A stretch of DNA of 7,813 bases. Origin: JAEXNA01 sp037968995 (GTDB lineage Bacteria; Vulcanimicrobiota; Xenobia; Xenobiales; JADMJV01). Shown here piece by piece: positions 1 to 5,310 of this stretch; the first letter of the stretch is position 1, and every line of letters starts with the position of its first letter. The DNA is taken from positions 1 through 7,813 of the forward strand of contig JBBKWP010000049.1 in the NCBI GenBank assembly GCA_037968995.1. Reading direction: 5' to 3'. Below the pieces are notes generated by a model, which saw nothing but the letters and a program-made list of their open reading frames with translations, was not told where the DNA came from and ran no database searches. Made by a program: the position numbers and the translations under genes.

Positions 1-2
1 TG

Positions 3-368
3 GATGTCACGATGGGGGAAGACGGTAAGGGGAACTCCGATTTGAAGTTTTTCTTCTCGAACTTTATGCCTGGAAAAGATGCCGCCGGCATCAAAGAAGT
101 CTTCGGGCTTCCCAGTGCAGCGAAAGTAACCATGGACGCCGCCGCCGATCAGGTAGCTTTGGTCCCTGTGGTACAGCCCGAGTTGGGTGTTGAAGGCAAA
201 CTGGCCCAGGTCCAAGAGGCCGGTCAAGCTATGCTGGGAGTTTCCGCTTCAGAGATCGCTTCCGGCGGCGCCGCCGGTGGTGGAAGCAAGAACTGGGGTC
301 TGATCGCGGTCGGACTTCTTCTCTTGGCTGGAGTTGGTGGGTTCTTAGCCTTCGGCAAGAAATCGTAG
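3..368 (+). CDS. C-terminal part of a membrane-anchored protein of unknown function (5' partial)
   Basis: The frame is open to the left edge of the window (Asp-Val-Thr precede the first Met), and the ATG at 12 has no ribosome binding site, so this is most likely the tail of a longer protein whose start lies outside. Counting from the Met at 12, residues 1-75 are a mixed polar segment. A Gly/Ala/Ser-rich linker follows at about residues 83-93, then a single hydrophobic segment (NWGLIAVGLLLLAGVGGFLAFG, in two parts around residues 94-115), and the protein ends in KKS. A flexible Gly-rich linker, one transmembrane helix and a short basic tail are the usual layout of a C-terminal membrane anchor, with the bulk of the protein outside the cytoplasm. 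I do not recognise the family and there is no LPXTG sorting motif. Two hairpins follow the stop codon, so this is the last gene of its transcript. Confidence 0.6.
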   Translation, partial: DVTMGEDGKGNSDLKFFFSNFMPGKDAAGIKEVFGLPSAAKVTMDAAADQVALVPVVQPELGVEGKLAQVQEAGQAMLGVSASEIASGGAAGGGSKNWGLIAVGLLLLAGVGGFLAFGKKS

Positions 369-396
369 GTCTCTTGAGGGACGACCCTTAAGACCT
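367..396 (+). other. Hairpin starting in the stop codon of the first gene
   Basis: TCTTGAGGG (372-380) pairs with CCCTTAAGA (385-393) around an ACGA tetraloop. There is one G-T wobble, and the stem continues as AGG (367-369) with CCT (394-396) past a two-base bulge. It begins inside the TAG stop. No T-run follows it, so it is probably an mRNA 3'-end stabilising structure or the first half of a tandem terminator rather than a terminator by itself. Confidence 0.5.
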
Positions 397-412
397 CCGG
401 TCAGTTTCATTG

Positions 413-446
413 GAAAGGAGGGTCTCGCAGGAGGCCCTCCTTTCTT
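413..446 (+). terminator. Rho-independent terminator between convergent genes
   Basis: GAAAGGAGGGTCTC (413-426) pairs with GAGGCCCTCCTTTC (431-444) around a four-base GCAG loop. This is a 14-bp stem with a single G-T wobble. The 3' arm ends in CTTTCTT, giving a modest U-rich end for plus-strand transcripts. The hairpin lies 44 bases after the plus-strand stop and 55 bases past the stop of the converging minus-strand asparaginase gene. It could therefore act on both, although the U-tract favours the plus direction. Confidence 0.75.
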
Positions 447-501
447 GCGTCAGGGTACTGGGAGGCCGGCTGGATTCCTCAAGGACGCCACAGGCGTATC
501 C

Positions 502-1929
502 CTAGGAGTCGGCGACGGCCAGGAGCGTCAAGTCGAGTCTCGAGTAGCTGAAGTCGGCTCCTCCGCTGGTGACGGTCAGACGGAGGGGTCGATCGGGGAT
601 CATGAGGCCCTTCAGAGTATCGGTGACATCAAGAGTTCCATGACCGTCGTTGCTCGAGAGTCGTCCCAAGCAACGCACGTCTTCCGTGGGCGTCTCCGGT
701 TCGATACCGGTGGCGTTGAGAAAGAAACGGAGTTCAGCGGCGTCGGAATTTCGAACTCTCAGCATGGCACGCTTGATCTGCTTTCTCTGGACCCGGGTAG
801 TGAGGTGTCCTGAAACCGTTAGCTTCTGTACAGAGGTGCACCCTTCGAAGGTCAGATGGTGATGCTCGTACGACTGCTCGCCACGATGGCTCATCTGAAT
901 TTGGGCTTCCATTTCCGGGCCGGGTTCCAGGGCCATCATCCACATGAGTTTTGTGAGAGCCGCTTCAGGGGTGAGGTCGAATCCACTCACGACTCTCGAC
1001 TCAAGCAAGGTCGTTGATGCTCCATACTTGCCGAGGTCGACACCGCCCTCCAGGCATTGGGTAACGACTAACAACATTTTCCCTTCCCGAGCCGCTTGGG
1101 CGACCACTTCCAGAAGTTCGGGGTCGCGCGGCGTCGTGCCGCTCCCGAAGGTTCTCAGAACGAAGCCTTTGAGGTCGTCGCGCTCGAAGAACGGGCGGAG
1201 TTGGCTACCGCGAACGCCCGGAAACAGTGTGAGGTCCATGACCCTGTCGTCGAGTCTCCGATGGACGTAGAACGGGCGATCGGGTGGGGGAGCCGGGCGG
1301 ATTCTCTTGCGGTGGATTCTGATGGACTCTCCAAAGGTTCCTAGCACGGGGTAGTTCGGAGAGGCAAAGCCATCTCTGGCTTCTACGCTGACTTTCCTGG
1401 TTCGATTTCCTCTCAGGAGGTGGTCTCCGAAAGCGACTGTCACCTCTGGGACTTTGGTCACTCCGGTCGCTTTGTAACCGGCCACATAAAGAGCGTTTAG
1501 GAAGTTTTGGTAGGCGTCGGTTCGCTCGGCGAACACCGGGCTTTGGCTGCCGGTGACCACCACTGGCTTGGCTAGGTTGACCAGAAGAAAGGAAAGTGCC
1601 GAAGCCGTGTAGGCCATAGTGTCGGTACCGTGAAGAACCACAAATCCATCGTATTTCGCGTAAACTCGCTCGATGGCGGCGGCGATAGTGAGCCAATGAC
1701 TCGGTCCTACTGCTGATGAGTCGAGAGGGCCCACTTCGGACCCGTCGGCTTCAGTGAGCGATCTGAGGTCCCACGAGATACCGCTTCCTCGGCCGAGGCC
1801 TTCAAGCGCCTCTCGGAGTCGCTCGGCGCCTGCTGGTATCAAGCCGGAGGAAGGCTGCTCGGGGTCAGAAGGGATCATTCCGAAGGTGCCCCCGGTGTAG
1901 AGGACATAAACATTGGTCTGGCTTGGCAC
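502..1929 (-). CDS. ansA: Type I (AnsA-like) L-asparaginase with extra C-terminal beta-rich domain
   Basis: Predicted cytoplasmic enzyme hydrolysing L-asparagine to aspartate and ammonia. Residues 1-350 match the E. coli AnsA type throughout: YTGGTFGM (11-18, nucleophile Thr15), DSS at 70-72, HGTDTMAYTASALSF (100-114, with the Thr102/Asp103 pair), TGSQ (126-129), and RGNRTRK (173-179) with Lys179 at the place of catalytic Lys163. All expected catalytic residues are present and there is no signal peptide. Family members are about 340 residues long; this protein has 475. Residues from about 355 to 475 form an extension, with alternating beta-strand-like stretches ending in SGGADFSYSRLDLTLLA, that I cannot name. 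The start is GTG: the next in-frame stop upstream (1963-1965) is only 11 codons away, and no other common start lies between. No clear ribosome binding site is visible. It follows the 2013-2576 gene after 83 or so bases and is probably cotranscribed with it. Confidence 0.93.
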   Translation of the reverse strand: MPSQTNVYVLYTGGTFGMIPSDPEQPSSGLIPAGAERLREALEGLGRGSGISWDLRSLTEADGSEVGPLDSSAVGPSHWLTIAAAIERVYAKYDGFVVLHGTDTMAYTASALSFLLVNLAKPVVVTGSQSPVFAERTDAYQNFLNALYVAGYKATGVTKVPEVTVAFGDHLLRGNRTRKVSVEARDGFASPNYPVLGTFGESIRIHRKRIRPAPPPDRPFYVHRRLDDRVMDLTLFPGVRGSQLRPFFERDDLKGFVLRTFGSGTTPRDPELLEVVAQAAREGKMLLVVTQCLEGGVDLGKYGASTTLLESRVVSGFDLTPEAALTKLMWMMALEPGPEMEAQIQMSHRGEQSYEHHHLTFEGCTSVQKLTVSGHLTTRVQRKQIKRAMLRVRNSDAAELRFFLNATGIEPETPTEDVRCLGRLSSNDGHGTLDVTDTLKGLMIPDRPLRLTVTSGGADFSYSRLDLTLLAVADS

Positions 1930-2012
1930 GTTAGCGGATTCGATCTTGGTGATTGGGATTCCTCAGGGAAAGCGGAAGAGTTCGCCAATGGGTTGGAGTC
2001 TGCCCGGCAGGG

Positions 2013-2576
2013 TTAGAAGATCGGAAGAAAGTCGACCATTAAGGAGGCGCTCAATTCGTCCTCCACAGCGACGGTTACGCGGGCTTGGCTTCGCTCCCAG
2101 TGTAACTGTGCTTTCGGCGAGGGTTCGTCTTCCTCGTAATCTGAGATGGCCTCGACCAGTTGGCGAAAGGTTGGAGGGCACCCCAGTGAAGCTTGACGTA
2201 AAGAAAACAGTTCAGTGGAAAATCTCTGGGCGTCGTTCTCCCAAGACTCAAGAGAGCTTGGCTCTCCCGAGGGTGAGGGATAGAGCAGCCAAACGCCCTG
2301 CAGCATCTTCTCTTGGCGAAGTGGGTAAGCATAAGCCGAGTCGCCGACGTCCCAATCGAATCCGGCCCTCTGCTCGGTGGCCGCAGCGGAAAGAAGGATG
2401 TTGAGGTCCTCAGCGGCCAAGATCGGCTGGGGCCCGATCTTGGTGACTTCCACATCAATTGAGTGGGATCGGCTGAGCAAGTAGGCTTGAGCGCTGACCA
2501 GGCGTTCATCCTGTTTCCAAGCGCGGACTTGCTTAGCGAGAAGTTGGTGGATCAGTTCGGCGGTTTGATGGCTCAC
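2013..2576 (-). CDS. Protein of unknown function upstream of the asparaginase gene
   Basis: I do not recognise this family. The frame gives an acidic, soluble protein of about 187 residues (206 with the most upstream start), with no signal peptide or membrane helix. Its normal, varied composition contrasts with the Arg- or Pro-rich translations of the overlapping frames. A helical N-terminus (SHQTAELIHQLLAKQVRAW) is followed by alternating strands and helices. A middle piece (RQEKMLQGVWLLYP, then a helix SLESWENDAQRFSTEL) resembles the last strand and helix of a GAF-type sensory domain; that is only a fold-level impression. The C-terminal third contains the acidic run DYEEDEP. The start is uncertain: I chose GTG at 2576 because GAAGAA precedes it and a natural helix begins there. 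GTG at 2615 and TTG at 2633 are also possible, and neither has a ribosome binding site. It lies upstream of the asparaginase gene on the same strand. Confidence 0.6.
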   Translation of the reverse strand: MSHQTAELIHQLLAKQVRAWKQDERLVSAQAYLLSRSHSIDVEVTKIGPQPILAAEDLNILLSAAATEQRAGFDWDVGDSAYAYPLRQEKMLQGVWLLYPSPSGEPSSLESWENDAQRFSTELFSLRQASLGCPPTFRQLVEAISDYEEDEPSPKAQLHWERSQARVTVAVEDELSASLMVDFLPIF

Positions 2577-2658
2577 CGAGTCGATTTCTTCGTTGTGCGG
2601 AGAAGACCCTTGCACTGAGGCCGTCGTGCACAAAGAAGTTGGGACTCCACGGGGTCTC

Positions 2659-2676
2659 TCGCCTTTCGGCGAAAGG
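2659..2676. promoter_or_regulatory. Inverted repeat in the divergent intergenic region
   Basis: CCTTTCGGCGAAAGG (2662-2676) is a perfect dyad with 7-base arms around one central base. The overlapping sequence can also fold as TCGCC (2659-2663), loop TTTC, GGCGA (2668-2672). It sits about 60 bases before the winged-helix gene and 80 bases before the divergent minus-strand gene. This fits an operator read by a dimeric regulator, or a leader hairpin. No convincing -35/-10 pair was found around it. Confidence 0.35.
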
Positions 2677-2737
2677 ATTCTCAGAGGGGACGACTAAACA
2701 TCTGCCCTCGAAAAGAGAGAAGGAAAAGAGGTTTACG

Positions 2738-3091
2738 ATGGCTTTAAAAGACATTGGGAAAAATACCCCGGCCGTGGAAGTGATCCGCAGGGTCCTCGAA
2801 GAGCAGGGGAAACCCATCAGTCTCGAGGAGTTGACAGTGAGCGTGCTAAGCGCTTGGGGCCGAGAGTTCCCCAACACCCCCTACGAGCACATTCCACTCG
2901 TCTATAAGCTCGCCACGAACACCTTGTTCTGTAGCGTGAATTTTGACGATGTCGGCGGCAAGGTCCCGATTATCAAACGAGAAGAAGGTGCGGAGGATGA
3001 GGTGCCTTTGTCACCCGAACTCGGGCCTCACGATCTTAACCTGATTGTGGACAAGCTTAAGCAAGTCAAGGTTTCCCTCCCCACTAACTAG
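2738..3091 (+). CDS. Small winged-helix-like protein (HARE-HTH / RpoE-delta-like)
   Basis: A 117-residue soluble protein. The pattern PAVEVIRRVLEEQGKPISLEEL (residues 11-32), then HIPLVYKLATNTLFCSVNF at 51-69, looks like the HARE-type winged helix found in the RNA polymerase delta subunit RpoE of Firmicutes. There, a helix ending in 'GKP' is followed by a second helix and a final 'Y..L..D.RF' strand. The match is by eye and remote; the long acidic tail of RpoE is missing and only EEGAEDE (82-88) is acidic. The last third (89-117) is unassigned. The ATG at 2738 was chosen because AAGAGG lies 6 bases before it. An in-frame TTG at 2639 would add 33 residues of basic, low-quality sequence with no ribosome binding site. 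It begins a two-gene operon, 29 bases before the next gene. It could regulate transcription, but DNA or polymerase binding is not shown. Confidence 0.75.
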   Translation: MALKDIGKNTPAVEVIRRVLEEQGKPISLEELTVSVLSAWGREFPNTPYEHIPLVYKLATNTLFCSVNFDDVGGKVPIIKREEGAEDEVPLSPELGPHDLNLIVDKLKQVKVSLPTN

Positions 3092-3120
3092 TCCTCGGGC
3101 TGGATAGGAAATTGACCCTA

Positions 3121-3963
3121 ATGCGGATCGTGGATCGAGCGGACGGAACCGTTCTGTTTGAAGTGTCGTCCGGAGAGGGCGAAAAGCTCACTGATTTGGT
3201 GGAAGATGTTCAATCTTTTCAGATCAGTGAGCTTTTTCTTGAGGTGGCGCTGCGCGAAGGCGTCGATGAGAATGTGGTTCGTAGTCTTCGCGATCACTTA
3301 GCATCGTTGTCCGCATTGTCGGTGGGTCTTGAGCCGATCGTAGATGCGGACTCGGTGGTCCGCTTGGCGGGTCAGACCTTAGACCATGCCTCCATAGGAA
3401 TCGGAGGTTTGGTGGTGACGGCACAGAGTGAGTCCGGAGATGCCATCTCCTGGTCTTATTCTCGTCCCGACGGCCGTTTTGAGTTGTCCTTTGCCGCGAA
3501 GCCCGAGTGGAGTAAGATCGATCTCTTGGTCTCGGGTCGTGGTGGACTGCTGCTCAGTTCCTATGAACTCGACGAGCTGGACGGAGCCGTCGACCGGTTG
3601 GAGCCGTTTTTTGTGCTCACCGCTACAGGCCGTATAGTACTTGAAGACGGGACTCCTTTGGCAGGTGGACGGTTGGAGGCTTGGAGTTCGTGGTCCAAAC
3701 TTGACGACGATGGGGTCTTTCGATTGCCCTTAGATAGACTCAGTGAAGACCTTCACTTAGAAGTCTTCTCTGAGACGGGTGAACCGCTCGGAGGCTACTG
3801 GTCCGTCACGCTCCCAGCATCCGAGCCGGTCAATTTTGGCGAACATCGGGTGCCGGCGCCCACGTCCAGTTGGCCAGATTCGGATCAGCCCCTCATGGCC
3901 TTAGAGTTCCCCGTAGAACCGATCTTCGCTGTCGATCATCGAGGCGATTCCGACCTCGCTTAA
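3121..3963 (+). CDS. Cytoplasmic protein with two transthyretin/carboxypeptidase-regulatory-like domains
   Basis: A 280-residue acidic protein without signal peptide or membrane helix. The N-terminal part (about 15-75) is predicted helical (LTDLVEDVQ, ENVVRSLRDHLASLSAL). Two similar beta-sandwich-like units follow. The first has GIGGLVVTAQ at 93-102 and a turn RPDGRFELSF at 115-124. The second has TATGRIVLEDGTPLAGGRLEAW at 167-188 (in two pieces) and DDDGVFRLPL at 195-204. The pattern 'G.V....G.PL.G..V.A', then 'DG.F.L', is characteristic of carboxypeptidase-regulatory-like (transthyretin-type) domains. The C-terminal 35 residues are Pro-rich and irregular. Such domains are common in exported proteins, so their presence in an apparently cytoplasmic one is unusual. 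ATG at 3121 was preferred to TTG at 3112: AGGAA ends 10 bases before the ATG and only 1 base before the TTG. Its TAA overlaps the stop of the converging gene. Function unknown. Confidence 0.78.
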   Translation: MRIVDRADGTVLFEVSSGEGEKLTDLVEDVQSFQISELFLEVALREGVDENVVRSLRDHLASLSALSVGLEPIVDADSVVRLAGQTLDHASIGIGGLVVTAQSESGDAISWSYSRPDGRFELSFAAKPEWSKIDLLVSGRGGLLLSSYELDELDGAVDRLEPFFVLTATGRIVLEDGTPLAGGRLEAWSSWSKLDDDGVFRLPLDRLSEDLHLEVFSETGEPLGGYWSVTLPASEPVNFGEHRVPAPTSSWPDSDQPLMALEFPVEPIFAVDHRGDSDLA

Positions 3964-5147
3964 GGATTGACGGTGACGATTTCGATGGGAAGAAACTCCT
4001 GAGCCTGCACCGTGTAGATGGTGAGAACGCGATTTAAGGTATCGCCAAAGGCGTCGAAGGACAGTCGTCCCGTGGCGCCCTGTGTATCCACGTTCTGCAG
4101 GTAGCTTATGACGCCTGAGCGGTCGCCTCTCGCTACCACACTGGCTTCAATGAGCAAGTTTGCGGCGTCGTAGGCGTAGGGGCCGAAATCCGAGGGAGGC
4201 TCAGCAAATCCAGCCGCGTTATAGCTTGTCAAAAAGGTGGCGGCCGAGGGTAGGAGTTCGGCCGGTGCTCCAAGGGAACTCGCTATATCCCCTTCTGTCG
4301 ACACGTTGGCCATATCGATGTAGGCCTGACTTTTGACCCCATCGCCGCCCACCAAAGGCCCTAGGATGCCTGCTCCCGTGGCTTGCTCTCGGACGAGAGA
4401 AGCGTTGGGGATCTCGCCAGCGTAAAACAGAGCCGGAGGATTGACGGAGGCGATTCTTCCAAGAATGGCTGTATAGTCCGAGGTGCCATTGGGCGCCACT
4501 TCACGCAGTAGTACCGTGCCGCCGAGTTGAGTGAATTTTGTGGCGAAGGCGTCGGCTAGGTTTTGGCTGACGGACTTCGCTTCGGTCACGATGGCGACTT
4601 CGGTTAAGCCGAGTTCGACGAAGACATACTCCGCCAGCGCGGGCCCTTGTAACGTGTCCGGCACAACGAGGCGAAAATAGTTATCGTACGGCCGAACGGG
4701 ACGGCTGAGATCTTGTCCCAGCGTGAGGGTCGGGTCGGTATTGCCCGGCGAAATCAATGCGATGTTGGCGGTTTTGAAAGTGGGCTGCACGGCGGCGGCA
4801 ACCCCGGAGTTGTAAGTTCCCACGACTCCTGTGAGTCCGGCTGTCTCCGCCAGTTGCCGAGCTGAGGCGAGTCCCACGCTGGGATCTGAGGAGTCGTCTT
4901 TTGCCACCAGTTCGAAGAGTGGTCCGGCGGACCTGTGCTTTTCGTTCCACTGGTCAACGGCGAGTTGGGCACCGTTGCGAATGCCTCGCCCGAACTCCAC
5001 TTGTCCACCGGTTAGCGGCGCGAGGACTCCTATTCGATATGTCACGGGGGAAAAAGGCGCCACAGGCAATACATAGTCGTTCGAAGCGCTGCTGCCGCAG
5101 CCCGCTAGAACGATAAGGCTCAAAAGGAAGAGGGTGATTCGTCTCAT
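3960..5147 (-). CDS. ABC transporter substrate-binding lipoprotein, branched-chain amino acid (LivJ/LivK) type
   Basis: A 395-residue protein of the type I periplasmic binding protein fold. The N-terminus MRRITLFLLSLIVLAGC is a lipoprotein signal peptide; Cys17 in the lipobox LAGC would be lipidated after cleavage, with Gly18 next to it. The mature protein carries the family pattern: YRIGVLAPLTG (37-47), GIRNGAQLAVDQWN (55-68), then GVVGTYNSGVAAAVQP (107-122) and ALISPGNTDP (130-139), whose serines normally hold the ligand's alpha-carboxylate and amino groups. FGPYAYDAANLLIEA (321-335) follows near the end. It should capture an amino acid or similar small ligand outside the cell and deliver it to an ABC permease. 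No permease or ATPase gene is in the window, so it is an orphan here; the true ligand cannot be told. TAGG lies 8 bases before the ATG, a weak binding site. The stop codon overlaps that of the plus-strand neighbour. Confidence 0.92.
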   Translation of the reverse strand: MRRITLFLLSLIVLAGCGSSASNDYVLPVAPFSPVTYRIGVLAPLTGGQVEFGRGIRNGAQLAVDQWNEKHRSAGPLFELVAKDDSSDPSVGLASARQLAETAGLTGVVGTYNSGVAAAVQPTFKTANIALISPGNTDPTLTLGQDLSRPVRPYDNYFRLVVPDTLQGPALAEYVFVELGLTEVAIVTEAKSVSQNLADAFATKFTQLGGTVLLREVAPNGTSDYTAILGRIASVNPPALFYAGEIPNASLVREQATGAGILGPLVGGDGVKSQAYIDMANVSTEGDIASSLGAPAELLPSAATFLTSYNAAGFAEPPSDFGPYAYDAANLLIEASVVARGDRSGVISYLQNVDTQGATGRLSFDAFGDTLNRVLTIYTVQAQEFLPIEIVTVNP

Positions 5148-5186
5148 TGAGGAGACCTATTCGAAGATTGGCTGTCACTGCCTTTC

Positions 5187-5241
5187 TTTCTCGCGGAGAG
5201 AAAAGTTTCGACTCGCCGGGAGTTTTTCTCGCGGTTGAGAA
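5187..5241. promoter_or_regulatory. Two copies of a TTCTCGCGG-GAGAA dyad (candidate operators)
   Basis: Site A is TTCTCGCGGAGAGAA (5188-5202; arms extend by one base to TTTCTC/GAGAAA, 5187-5203). Site B is TTCTCGCGGTTGAGAA (5226-5241). The left half TTTCTCGCGG is a perfect 10-base direct repeat (5187-5196 and 5225-5234), and in each copy it is followed by an inverted GAGAA. The centres are about 38 bases apart. They lie between the divergent binding-protein and glycosidase genes, where a regulator could control both. No strong sigma-70 promoter is evident beside them; TTGACG at 5251 has no matching -10. Confidence 0.45.
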
Positions 5242-5273
5242 CAGCTTCTTTTGACGGCGGATGACAATAGGTT

Positions 5274-5310
5274 GGGCGCGGCGCGCCCTCAGCTGAGGAG
5301 ATGTTTTTTT
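5274..5310 (+). promoter_or_regulatory. Structured leader with ribosome binding site of the glycosidase gene
   Basis: GGGCGC (5274-5279) and GCGCCC (5283-5288) form a strong 6-bp hairpin with a GGC loop. The next element is a perfect 12-base palindrome CCTCAGCTGAGG (5287-5298). The Shine-Dalgarno sequence GAGGAG (5295-5300) overlaps its right half and sits 8 bases before the TTG start at 5309. A run of seven T lies between (5304-5310). The palindrome could hide the binding site, or hairpin plus T-run could act as a weak attenuator; both are inferences. Confidence 0.45.

Noticed and set aside
1205..1696. Minus-strand open frame of 163 codons inside the asparaginase gene
   Set aside because: It lies in another frame of a clearly recognised enzyme and has an Arg/Ser-rich composition.
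1913..2404. Plus-strand open frame of 163 codons across the asparaginase upstream region
   Set aside because: Its translation is dominated by Arg, Pro and Ser runs and it is antisense to a better-composed minus-strand frame; it is a shadow.
2639..2737. Upstream TTG extension of the winged-helix gene by 33 residues
   Set aside because: The added residues are basic and irregular, the TTG lacks a ribosome binding site, and the ATG at 2738 has AAGAGG at good spacing.
5251..5279. TTGACG as a -35 box for the glycosidase operon
   Set aside because: The expected -10 position is GC-rich (GGGCGC); the AT-richer GACAAT lies only 6 bases after the -35.
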